DNA of 64,000 bases from Pseudomonas putida (GTDB taxonomy: Bacteria > Pseudomonadota > Gammaproteobacteria > Pseudomonadales > Pseudomonadaceae). Positions 8,616 to 15,777 of the stretch are shown piece by piece. The notes under the pieces were generated by a model. The model was not told the DNA's origin. It saw only the letters and a list, made by a program, of their open reading frames with translations, and made no database searches. A program made the translations under genes and the position numbers. Position 1 is the first letter of the stretch. Every line of letters begins with the position of its first letter. The stretch spans positions 154,964 to 218,963 of the forward strand of contig NZ_MKZO01000079.1 of the NCBI RefSeq assembly GCF_001941965.1, in the 5' to 3' direction.

Positions 8616-9275
8616 ATGCCGATCCTTTCCATCACCCCGCGCCGCCTGTTGGTGGCCTGTCTTCTCGCCGCCGGACTGGCCGGTTGTGCCAGCCAGCCGT
8701 CTGGCGATCTCAAGCAATTGCCGCAACGGGTCGAGCTCACGGCCGTGCCGTTTTACCGGGGCAATGCCGACCAGAGCGCGCCTATGGCGCTGGCGGCCTT
8801 GCTGTCGCAGCAGGGCGTGCGGGTAACGCCGGGGATGCTGGGGTTGCCCAGGCAGCCGGAGAAACTGCAGGCCGCGGTGGAAAACTCGGCGCGGCAGTAC
8901 GGGATGGTGGTGTACCCGCTTGATCACAGCCTGGCGGCATTGCTGACCCAGGTGTCGGCGGGGAACCCGGTGCTGATGCGTTTCCAGGAAGGTTCGGCAT
9001 TCTGGAGCGAGCCGCGTTACGGGCTGCTGGTGGGCTTTGATCGTTATAAGCAACGGGTGCTGCTGCGGGCGGGGAACAGTCGGCGGATGCTGATGGACTT
9101 CGACTCGTTCGAATCGGCCTGGGGCAAGGAAGGGAATTGGGCGGTGCTGGTGCAGAAGCCGAAGCAGTTGCCGGCCGGAGTGGATCGGCAGCGCTGGTTG
9201 AAGGCGGCCAATGATCTGGCGCAGGCGGGGCAGGAGCAGGCGGCGCGGCAGGCGGTGGAGGCGATCGGGCGCTGA
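8616..9275 (+). CDS. Lipoprotein with a degenerate C39-like (PA2778-type) peptidase domain
   Basis: The ATG at 8616, behind GAGG, gives a 219-residue lipoprotein (lipobox LAGC, Cys24). The rest aligns by eye with PA2778-family cysteine peptidases: VELTAVPF, then the catalytic-site block, VTPGML, GNPVL, a late GFDRYKQRVLLRAG, and WAVLVQ. The expected catalytic block QCGP reads QSAP (Ser54 in place of Cys), and the expected WHY block reads PRY (Arg134 in place of His). It therefore probably lacks peptidase activity and may act as a binding or scaffolding protein at the envelope. No neighbour explains its role. Confidence 0.7.
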   Translation: MPILSITPRRLLVACLLAAGLAGCASQPSGDLKQLPQRVELTAVPFYRGNADQSAPMALAALLSQQGVRVTPGMLGLPRQPEKLQAAVENSARQYGMVVYPLDHSLAALLTQVSAGNPVLMRFQEGSAFWSEPRYGLLVGFDRYKQRVLLRAGNSRRMLMDFDSFESAWGKEGNWAVLVQKPKQLPAGVDRQRWLKAANDLAQAGQEQAARQAVEAIGR

Positions 9276-9300
9276 GCCTTGTGTTGCTTTCGAGGGCCTC

Positions 9301-9372
9301 ATCGCCGGCAACGCCGGCTCCCACAGGTTTAGTGGTGTACACCATACCTGTGGGAGCTGGCTTGCCAGCGAT
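9301..9372. repeat. REP palindrome pair
   Basis: Two REP arms in inverted orientation (9301-9326, with variant core GCCGGCAACGCCGGC, and 9347-9372, with the standard core) lie between the convergent lipoprotein and oxidase genes. The left arm is a diverged copy. Confidence 0.8.
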
Positions 9373-9407
9373 AGGGCCGGGTCAGGCTGCAGAGATGAAC
9401 CTGCTGC

Positions 9408-10691
9408 TTAAACCCCCAGACGATCCCGCAGGCTGTAGTACCAGGCCCCGATCGCACTGAACGGCACACGGAACATCTGCCCACCCGGGAATGGGTAGTG
9501 CGGCAGTTCGGCGAAGGCGTCGAAGCGTTCGGCCTGGCCACGCAGGGCCTCGGCCAGGACCTTGCCGGCCAGGTGGGTGTAGGTCACGCCATGGCCGCTG
9601 CAGCCTTGCGAGTAGTAGATGTTGTCGCCGATCCGGCCGACCTGCGGCAGGCGCGACAGGGTCAGGAGGAAGTTGCCGGTCCAGGCGAAGTCGATCTTCA
9701 CGTCCTTCAACTGCGGGAAAGCCTTGAGCATCTTCGGCCGGATGATCGCTTCGATGTTCGCCGGGTCACGGGCACCGTAGACCACGCCGCCGCCAAAGAT
9801 CAGGCGCTTGTCGCTGGTCAGGCGGTAGTAGTCGAGCAGGTAGTTGCAGTCCTCGACGCAGTAGTCCTGAGGCAGCAGGGTGCGCGCCAGTTCATCGCTC
9901 AGCGGTTCGGTGGTGATCACCTGGGTACCGCACGGCATGGACTTGGCCGCCAGCTCCGGGACCAGGCCGCCGAGGTAGGCGTTGCCGGCAACGATGATGA
10001 ACTTGGCCCGCACGCGACCGTTCGGGGTGTGCACCACCGGGTTGGCACCGCGCTCGATACGCACGGCCGGGGACTGTTCGTAGATCTTGCCGCCCAGGGA
10101 CTCCACGGCGGCGGCTTCGCCCAGCGCCAGGTTCAGCGGGTGGATATGGCCGCCGCTCATGTCGAGCATGCCGCCGATGTAGTTGTCGCAGGCCACCACT
10201 TCACGGATGCGCTTGGCGTCCATCAGCTCCAGTTGCTTATGGCCGAAGCGTTCCCACAGGCGTTTCTGCGATTCCAGGTGACCCATCTGCTTGCTGGTCA
10301 GGGCGGCGAACACGCCACCGTCCTTCAGGTCGCACTGGATGTTGTACTTGGCCACGCGATCGCGAATGATGCGTCCACCCTCGAAGGCCATTTCGCCCAG
10401 CAACTGCGCCTGGCGCGGGCCGACGGTGCGTTCGATGACATCGATGTCGCGGCTGTAGCTGTTGACGATCTGCCCGCCGTTACGGCCCGAAGCGCCGAAG
10501 CCGACCTTGGCGGCTTCCACGACGGTGACGCTAAAACCGTTCTCCAGCAGGAACAGGGCGCTGGACAGGCCGGTATAGCCGGCGCCGATCACGCACACGT
10601 CGGTCTGGACTTCTTCCTGCAAGGCGGGGCGCTGGGGTACCGGATTGGCCGAGGCGGCGTAGTACGATTGTGGGTAGGCGATGGTGGCCAT
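9408..10691 (-). CDS. FAD-dependent amine oxidoreductase, PuuB-like
   Basis: The ATG at 10691, preceded by AGAGG, gives 427 residues. The DAO fold shows the FAD dinucleotide loop VIGAGYTGLSSALFL, the ASGRNGGQIV motif of gamma-glutamylputrescine oxidases, and a late WTGNFLLTLSRLPQVGRI substrate/flavin region. Relatives oxidise gamma-glutamylputrescine or other polyamine conjugates, so a polyamine-catabolic role is likely but not proven. The gene stands alone between a REP pair and the first tRNA-Val gene; a longer reading to 10778 is not supported. Confidence 0.8.
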   Translation of the reverse strand: MATIAYPQSYYAASANPVPQRPALQEEVQTDVCVIGAGYTGLSSALFLLENGFSVTVVEAAKVGFGASGRNGGQIVNSYSRDIDVIERTVGPRQAQLLGEMAFEGGRIIRDRVAKYNIQCDLKDGGVFAALTSKQMGHLESQKRLWERFGHKQLELMDAKRIREVVACDNYIGGMLDMSGGHIHPLNLALGEAAAVESLGGKIYEQSPAVRIERGANPVVHTPNGRVRAKFIIVAGNAYLGGLVPELAAKSMPCGTQVITTEPLSDELARTLLPQDYCVEDCNYLLDYYRLTSDKRLIFGGGVVYGARDPANIEAIIRPKMLKAFPQLKDVKIDFAWTGNFLLTLSRLPQVGRIGDNIYYSQGCSGHGVTYTHLAGKVLAEALRGQAERFDAFAELPHYPFPGGQMFRVPFSAIGAWYYSLRDRLGV

Positions 10692-10875
10692 GCGCGGTGA
10701 ACCTCTAATCTGTGACTTTGTAGTTGTGTGTTTTGTATTTTTTACGGATGCGTCAATCCTATCAACAATAATGAACACTCGCCAGCCGGGCTGACGAAAT
10801 CCCTTGAAAGCCGGGGCCGGGCCTGGGGTTCGGGTAAAAAATTTCTATTATTCAGTGGTTTAGCCGAAAAAATCG

Positions 10876-10903
10876 TTGACACACTTTGCCGAAAGCGTAG
10901 AAT
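10876..10903 (+). promoter_or_regulatory. Promoter of first tRNA-Val
   Basis: TTGACA (10876-10881) and TAGAAT (10898-10903) are 16 bases apart, with a GC-rich discriminator following. The same arrangement precedes the second tRNA-Val copy. Confidence 0.8.
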
Positions 10904-10916
10904 GCCGCCTCACAGC

Positions 10917-10993
10917 AGGCACATAGCTCAGTTGGTTAGAGCACCACCTTGACATGGTGGGGGTCGTTGGTTCGAGTCCAATTGTGCCTACCA
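10917..10993 (+). tRNA. tRNA-Val (anticodon GAC)
   Basis: The 77-base cloverleaf has a 7-base-pair acceptor stem (AGGCACA with TGTGCCT), D-arm TAGCTCAGTTGGTTAGAGC, anticodon loop CTTGACA, T-loop GTTCGAGTC and an encoded CCA end. The anticodon GAC reads GUC/GUU valine codons. The sequence is identical to the copy at 12132. Confidence 0.97.
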
Positions 10994-11020
10994 AACATCA
11001 CCGCTCCTGTTGGCGGTCAA

Positions 11021-11060
11021 GCAAGAAGGGCGATCCGAGAGGGTCGCCCTTCTTGCTTTC
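11021..11060 (+). terminator. Terminator after first tRNA-Val
   Basis: A 16-base stem (11021-11036 with 11041-11056, one G-U pair) has a GAGA loop and is followed by TTTC. The stem core AAGGGCGATCC recurs in the terminator of the second copy. Confidence 0.85.
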
Positions 11061-11086
11061 ACTTGCCCGGTTCGCAATTCCCGCGT

Positions 11087-11515
11087 TCAGGCGGCTCGCT
11101 CGACCCACTCCTGATCACTCCATTCGAAGACCGCAGATTCATCGGTCTTTGCGCCTGGATCGACAATCACAGGCCCGAAGCGTACCTGAACATACGCGCA
11201 GTAACAGGCGCGCATCGCCACATCCGCCGGTCCCGGAACCGCCTCCAGGCCTTTCTTCTCCCAGTTGGCCACCGTCTGTACATCGACGCGGAGCAGGGCG
11301 GCCAATTCGCTCTGGACCAGGTCCTGCTCCTTTCTCAAAAAGCGCAACTGGTGCCCGGACATCGGGGTTGTCTGGCTCAGGATATCTCCCGCGATGGCCC
11401 GGTGCAGGCCGTCGAGGTCTTCAATGGCTACGCCATCGCCATAGGGGGTCTCGACGGCCTTGTAGCCGTTCTTCAGAAAGATCCCGTTCAGGCCGCAGCC
11501 GGTGTATTCGTACAT
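11087..11515 (-). CDS. XRE/MqsA-like antitoxin
   Basis: The ATG at 11515 lies one base after the stop of the upstream gene, so translation is probably coupled. The 142-residue product has an N-terminal unit (YTGCGLNGIFLKNGY, TPYGDGVAIEDLDGLH) like that of MqsA-type regulators, then a helix-turn-helix (QLRFLRKEQDLVQSELAALL followed by DVQTVANWEKKGLE). Proteins of this type neutralise a partner toxin and repress their own operon. The pairing with a DUF4258-like small protein is the usual context. Family assignment is good; toxin-antitoxin activity is inferred. Confidence 0.75.
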   Translation of the reverse strand: MYEYTGCGLNGIFLKNGYKAVETPYGDGVAIEDLDGLHRAIAGDILSQTTPMSGHQLRFLRKEQDLVQSELAALLRVDVQTVANWEKKGLEAVPGPADVAMRACYCAYVQVRFGPVIVDPGAKTDESAVFEWSDQEWVERAA

Positions 11516-11516
11516 T

Positions 11517-11831
11517 TCAAATCTCCCATACGGTGATGGCGAAAAGCTCACCAGGTATCGCCACCGGTTTCACCGCTGCCACGACGCAGACGGTGTCCCG
11601 TGGCGCCCGTTCGCGCATGCGGAACTCGAAGCTCTGGTGCTCTGCGCTGTAGATCGGCCCGCGGATGATGACTCCGCGACGCAGGCAGGACAGCACCTCG
11701 ATCGTGGAGACCTCACGTTGCTCCATTCGCTCCAGGCAATGCCCGGTGAAAACCACCCTCGCCGAGTCCCTGGCCAGCAAGTGAACAAATTTCTCGAGCT
11801 GTTGCTTTGTCCATAAAGGCTGACGGCTCAT
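11517..11831 (-). CDS. DUF4258-like putative toxin
   Basis: The 104-residue basic protein is the first gene of a two-gene operon with the XRE regulator. Key segments are TGHCLERMEQREVSTIEVLSC and RGVIIRGPIY, then a C-terminal strand region ending CVVAAVKPVAIPGELFAITV. This matches the His-x-x-x-R-M-x-x-R pattern of DUF4258 proteins, which occur as toxin partners. The mechanism is unknown; a ribonuclease-type fold is possible. A perfect inverted repeat sits seven bases upstream of the start codon. Confidence 0.7.
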   Translation of the reverse strand: MSRQPLWTKQQLEKFVHLLARDSARVVFTGHCLERMEQREVSTIEVLSCLRRGVIIRGPIYSAEHQSFEFRMRERAPRDTVCVVAAVKPVAIPGELFAITVWEI

Positions 11832-11837
11832 TTATTT

Positions 11838-11856
11838 ACCTATAATTCTTATAGGT
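11838..11856 (-). promoter_or_regulatory. Putative operator of the toxin-antitoxin operon
   Basis: ACCTATAA and TTATAGGT form a perfect 8-base inverted repeat around TTC, seven bases upstream of the toxin start. The AT-rich palindrome overlaps the likely -10 region, as expected for autoregulation by the antitoxin's helix-turn-helix. Confidence 0.6.
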
Positions 11857-12090
11857 TGCGATAGGGTAACGCGCAACCTGGATTGGTCAAATGGTGGCTG
11901 ATTACTGGCGAGCGCCGGGGTGGCATCGCCAGCCGCCGAGACTCAGCCGAAACGATTTCCTTGGGCAAGTGCTGTACTGGATCAAGAAGTAACGAGCGTG
12001 CCAGACGTCGTGTGTGCTCCGTTTCCATGTCGGATGCCACGCGCTTTTTGAAGTCGCTGATTCTTTTGCAGATTTTCTTTAACCCAGCTG

Positions 12091-12118
12091 TTGACAGCCC
12101 CAGCCAAATGCGTAGAAT
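12091..12118 (+). promoter_or_regulatory. Promoter of second tRNA-Val
   Basis: TTGACA (12091-12096) and TAGAAT (12113-12118) are 16 bases apart. Bases from the -10 box to the tRNA are nearly identical to the first copy (GCCGCC[C/T]CACAGC), while the region upstream differs apart from the -35 box. Confidence 0.8.
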
Positions 12119-12131
12119 GCCGCCCCACAGC

Positions 12132-12208
12132 AGGCACATAGCTCAGTTGGTTAGAGCACCACCTTGACATGGTGGGGGTCGTTGGTTCGAGTCCAATTGT
12201 GCCTACCA
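12132..12208 (+). tRNA. tRNA-Val (anticodon GAC), second copy
   Basis: Identical over 77 bases to the gene at 10917, with the same anticodon loop CTTGACA and encoded CCA. Identity continues past the tRNA for about 24 bases (AACATCACCGCTCCTGTTGG and beyond), showing a direct duplication of the unit. Confidence 0.97.
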
Positions 12209-12237
12209 AACATCACCGCTCCTGTTGGCGGTACAGC

Positions 12238-12274
12238 AAAAAGGGCGATCCGAAAGGATCGCCCTTTTTGTTTT
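12238..12274 (+). terminator. Terminator after second tRNA-Val
   Basis: A perfect 14-base stem (12238-12251 with 12256-12269) closes a GAAA loop and runs into a T-rich tract. Confidence 0.9.
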
Positions 12275-12316
12275 GGTCTTTCAAAGCCCCTCCGCAAAGG
12301 CGCCTTTTTTTGAGCG

Positions 12317-12403
12317 GTAAGCTGTAAGCCGCAAGCTGCAAGTAAAAGCAGGCGCGATGCTGGCGGCTTTTTCTTATGGCTTGCGGCTTAAAGCTTGAAG
12401 CTT
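12317..12403. repeat. Diverged AGCTTGAAGC-type inverted-repeat element
   Basis: Imperfect arms, AAGCTGTAAGCCGCAAGCTG on the left and GCTTGCGGCTTAAAGCTTGA on the right, flank a core ending in TTTTTCTTAT. The right arm and core match the element at 46206-46348. This and the tRNA terminator account for most of the 320-base gap before the permease gene; the remaining roughly 125 bases hold only its leader. Confidence 0.65.
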
Positions 12404-12530
12404 CCCTGCCTTCATACATTTGTACAGCCAGGCCGCCCCGTGCCCGGATTTTGTCGATGTTCAGCCTCCTTGCATCTGCCTAACCTCCCGCCCAGGCAGC
12501 GTTGATTCAATAACAACAAGGAGACAACCA

Positions 12531-13922
12531 ATGCCTGTACAAACCGAGCATGACCCGCGTCTCAAGCGTGCACTCAAGACGCGACACATCAGCATGTTGG
12601 CCCTCGGCGGCGTGATCGGCGCCGGGCTGTTCGTCGGCTCCAGTGCGGTAATCGCCTCCACCGGCCCCGGTGCCTTCATTACCTACGCCATTACCGGCCT
12701 GATCGTTGCGCTGGTGATGCGCATGCTCGGCGAGATGGCCGCGGCGCATCCGACCCGGGGCTCCTTCGTCGACTATGCGCGCATGGCCTTCGGCCGGCCC
12801 GCCGGCTACATGACCGGCTGGCTCTACTGGTATTTCTGGGTGATCGTCGTCGGCTTCGAAGCCGTGGTCGGCGGGCAGATCATCAACGGCTGGTTCCCCG
12901 ACCTGCCGGTCTGGGCCATCGCCCTCGGCCTGATGGTCGGCATGACCCTGCTGAACCTGATGTCGGTGCATTCCTTCGGCGAGGCCGAGTACTGGTTCGC
13001 CGGGATCAAGGTGGTGGCCATCGTGGTCTTCCTCGCCGTCGCCGGGGCCTGGGCCTTCAAGCTGTGGCCGGGCTCCACCGCCAGTTTCGCCAACCTCACC
13101 GACCACGGCGGCTTCCTGCCCCATGACATCGGTTCGCTGTTCACCGGCGTGGTGGTGGTGATCTTCTCCATGACCGGGGTGGAAGTGGCGACCCTGGCCG
13201 CCGCCGAGTCCGAAGACCCGTCGCGCAACATCCGCAAGGCGGTCAACACGGTGATGATGCGCATCCTGGTGTTCTTCGTCCTGGCCACCTTCTTCATCGT
13301 CGTCGCCCAGCCCTGGACCGACATCGTCCCCGGCAAGTCGCCGTTCGTCACCACCCTGGAGCGCATCGGCATCCCTGGCGCCGGCGACATGCTGACCCTG
13401 GTGATCCTGGTCGCGGTGCTCTCGGTGCTCAACGCCGGCCTCTACACCTCGTCCCGCCTGCTGTACGTCCTGGCCTCCAACGGCGAAGCGCCACGCTGGA
13501 TCGCGGCTACCAGCCGCAAGGGCGTGCCGGTGCGCGGGGTGATCGCCTCGACCCTGGTCGGCTACGGCTGCGTGGTCATCGCGGCGGTCTGGCCGGACAC
13601 CGTGTTCCAGTTCCTGATCAACTCCTCGGGCACCGTGTTCCTCTTCGTCTACCTGGTGATCTGCCTGTCCCAGCTCAAGCTGCGCCGCCGCTGGGTCGCC
13701 GAAGGCTCGCTGAAGTTCGCCATGTGGGCGCACCCGGTGCTGCCGCTGTTGGTCACCGGTTCGATCATCGCGGTGCTGGTGAGCATGGCCTTCGACCCTT
13801 CGACCCAGATCAGCCTGCTGCAGTGCGTGATCGCGATCATTGCCATCGCCGCCTCGTACCTGGTGTTCCGGGTCTCCGCGAGCAGTCCCGCAGCCACCGT
13901 ACAACCTGCGAAAAACGCTTAA
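12531..13922 (+). CDS. Amino acid permease (APC superfamily, GabP/ProY-like)
   Basis: The ATG at 12531 sits behind AAGGAGA and gives 463 residues; the longer reading from 12420 lacks support. Twelve hydrophobic helices, the amino-acid-transporter signature MLALGGVIGAGLFVGSS in the first helix, and GEMAAAHPTRGSFVDYA in the next loop place it in the AAT family of proton symporters. The first gene of a four-gene catabolic operon, it probably imports the amino acid or amine that the downstream enzymes oxidise. The substrate is not evident; GABA-like compounds are one option. Confidence 0.85.
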   Translation: MPVQTEHDPRLKRALKTRHISMLALGGVIGAGLFVGSSAVIASTGPGAFITYAITGLIVALVMRMLGEMAAAHPTRGSFVDYARMAFGRPAGYMTGWLYWYFWVIVVGFEAVVGGQIINGWFPDLPVWAIALGLMVGMTLLNLMSVHSFGEAEYWFAGIKVVAIVVFLAVAGAWAFKLWPGSTASFANLTDHGGFLPHDIGSLFTGVVVVIFSMTGVEVATLAAAESEDPSRNIRKAVNTVMMRILVFFVLATFFIVVAQPWTDIVPGKSPFVTTLERIGIPGAGDMLTLVILVAVLSVLNAGLYTSSRLLYVLASNGEAPRWIAATSRKGVPVRGVIASTLVGYGCVVIAAVWPDTVFQFLINSSGTVFLFVYLVICLSQLKLRRRWVAEGSLKFAMWAHPVLPLLVTGSIIAVLVSMAFDPSTQISLLQCVIAIIAIAASYLVFRVSASSPAATVQPAKNA

Positions 13923-13979
13923 CCACGCCGTATCGGACAGTGCCCCGGGTTCCGGGGCCGTCAATGGGAAGCCCACAGC

Positions 13980-15362
13980 ATGTCAGCGAAACTTGATTTG
14001 ACCCACCTGCCCAACAAACCGCTCTGGTTCGAAGCGGCGCCATCGCGCGAGCGCCTCGGCGCAGCGCTGGAAGCCGATGTCGCCATCGTCGGTGCCGGCT
14101 ACACCGGGCTCTGGACCGCCTACTACCTGCTCAAGAGCGATCCGTCGCTGCGCGTGGTGCTGGTGGAAAAGCGCGAAGTCGGCTTCGGCGCCTCGGGCCG
14201 CAATGGCGGCTGGGCCTCGGCGATCTTCCCGATTTCCCTGACCCGCGTGGCCGAAATGTACTCCCATGCTGCGGCCCTGGAACTGCAAGGGGCGATGAAC
14301 GATACGGTCGACGAGATCGGCCGCGTGCTGGCCCTCGAAGGCGTCGAGGCCGACTATGCCAAGCAGGGCTTCCTGTCCCTGGCCCGCAGCCAGCCACAGA
14401 TGAACCGGGCACGGGCGGCGGTGGACGCTTCGGCACGCTTCGGCCTGCCGCAGCAGTGGCGCACCCTGGAGGCCGGCGAAGCCTTCACCCGGGTCGGCGC
14501 CCGTGATGTGCTCGGCGGCCTGTACACCGAGCATTGCGCGCTGATCCATCCCGGCAAGCTGGTGCGTGGCCTGGCGAAACTCGTTGAAAGCATGGGCGCG
14601 AAGATCTACGAAGGCTCCGAGGTCACCGAGCTGACCCCGGGCCTGCTGCGCACCGCCCACGGTTCGGTCAAGGCCGACATCACCGTGCGCGCCACCGAGG
14701 CGTTCACCTCGCAACAGCCGGGCCATTCGCGCTTCGTGATTCCGCTGTACTCCCTGGTCCTGGCCACCGAACCACTGCCGTTGGAGCTGCGCCAGCGCCT
14801 CAACCTCGACCAGCGCCTGGCCTTCAACGACATGCGCCACCTGCGGGTCTACGGCCAGGTCACTGCCGAGGGCCGCCTGGTCTTCGGCGGGCGGGGCGCT
14901 CCGTACAAGTGGGGTTCGGGCATGCCCGAGCAGGCCGACCTGGTGGACAGCACCCACGCCAAGATTCACGAAACCATGCTGGAATTCTTCCCGGCCCTGG
15001 CCGACACCCGCGTCACCCATCGTTGGGGCGGCGCCCTCGGGGTGTCCCGCGACTGGTGCCCGACCGTCAGCATCGACCGCAAAAACCGCATGGCCTGGGC
15101 CGGCAACTATGTGGGAGACGGCGTCGCCACCAGCAACCTGGCGGGCCGGATCCTGCGCAACCTGATCCTCGAACGCGACGAGAAGATCAACCATCTGCCC
15201 TTCGTCAACCACCGTTCCCCGTTGTGGGAGCGCGAGCCGCTGCGCTGGCTGGGTGTCAACAGCGGGCTGGCCGCAGCCTCGCTGAGCGATATCGAAGAGC
15301 GCGTAACCCATCGACCATCCCGTACCGCGATGCTGCTGGAAAAGCTCACCGGCGCGCACTAA
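13980..15362 (+). CDS. FAD-dependent oxidoreductase (DAO family)
   Basis: The 460-residue protein has the FAD loop IVGAGYTGLWTAYYL at about residues 35-50, followed by GFGASGRNGGWASAIF. Late blocks include FGGRGAPYKWGSG, THRWGGALGVSRDW and GNYVGDGVATSNLAGR, typical of glycine-oxidase or gamma-glutamylputrescine-oxidase-like flavoenzymes. It probably oxidises an amine to an aldehyde or oxoacid, releasing ammonia. It lies 57 bases after the permease and 12 bases before the cupin gene, so all are one operon. Substrate unknown. Confidence 0.82.
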   Translation: MSAKLDLTHLPNKPLWFEAAPSRERLGAALEADVAIVGAGYTGLWTAYYLLKSDPSLRVVLVEKREVGFGASGRNGGWASAIFPISLTRVAEMYSHAAALELQGAMNDTVDEIGRVLALEGVEADYAKQGFLSLARSQPQMNRARAAVDASARFGLPQQWRTLEAGEAFTRVGARDVLGGLYTEHCALIHPGKLVRGLAKLVESMGAKIYEGSEVTELTPGLLRTAHGSVKADITVRATEAFTSQQPGHSRFVIPLYSLVLATEPLPLELRQRLNLDQRLAFNDMRHLRVYGQVTAEGRLVFGGRGAPYKWGSGMPEQADLVDSTHAKIHETMLEFFPALADTRVTHRWGGALGVSRDWCPTVSIDRKNRMAWAGNYVGDGVATSNLAGRILRNLILERDEKINHLPFVNHRSPLWEREPLRWLGVNSGLAAASLSDIEERVTHRPSRTAMLLEKLTGAH

Positions 15363-15374
15363 GAGGAGAATCCC

Positions 15375-15725
15375 GTGACTGCTTTCACGATCATCAAAGG
15401 CACCACCCTGCAGGCCATGCCGCTCAACCCCGCCGGTCAGCGTGCCGGTGCCGACCACGGCGACCCGCAGATCGCCACCCAGCGCCTGGCCCCGGAGGCC
15501 GTGGGCAGCCTCGGCGTCTGGGAGTGCCAGCCGGGCGGCTGGCCGGTGGTCAACCGTCCTGACACCGAGTTCACCTACATCCTGTCCGGCCGCGCCAACC
15601 TGACCGACGACGCCAGCGGCGTGGTGGTCGAGGTCAGCGGTGGCGACCTGATCATCCTGCCGCCGGGCTGGACCGGGCGTTGGGACGTGCTGGAAACCGT
15701 GCGCAAGGTCTACGCGATCTACTGA
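15375..15725 (+). CDS. Cupin-domain protein (Cupin_3/DUF861)
   Basis: A GTG start at 15375 follows AAGAGGAGA. The 116-residue protein is a single small beta-barrel with the DUF861 signature WECQPGGWPVVNRPDTEFTY, then LSGRANLTDD and a late GDLIILPPGW turn ending with WDVLETVRKVYAIY. Such cupins accompany amine and ureide catabolic operons and may bind or isomerise an intermediate. Its place between the flavoenzyme and the aldehyde dehydrogenase suggests a role with the reactive intermediate, but this is inference. Confidence 0.82.
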   Translation: MTAFTIIKGTTLQAMPLNPAGQRAGADHGDPQIATQRLAPEAVGSLGVWECQPGGWPVVNRPDTEFTYILSGRANLTDDASGVVVEVSGGDLIILPPGWTGRWDVLETVRKVYAIY

Positions 15726-15777
15726 TTTCACCGGCAGCCGCGTGCTGCTGCCGTCACCCTTCGATGCGAGAAGAACA

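Noticed and set aside
10728..10952. Plus-strand frame of 74 residues before the first tRNA-Val
   Set aside because: It runs through the tRNA promoter and into the tRNA with no ribosome site.
11849..12139. Minus-strand frame of 96 residues between the toxin gene and the second tRNA-Val
   Set aside because: It runs into the tRNA promoter and shows no family motif or ribosome site. The 250 bases there hold no gene I can support.
11982..12209. Minus-strand frame overlapping the second tRNA-Val that reads GLEPTTPTMSRWCSNQLSYV
   Set aside because: This is the well-known false translation of the complement of a tRNA gene; it is not a protein.
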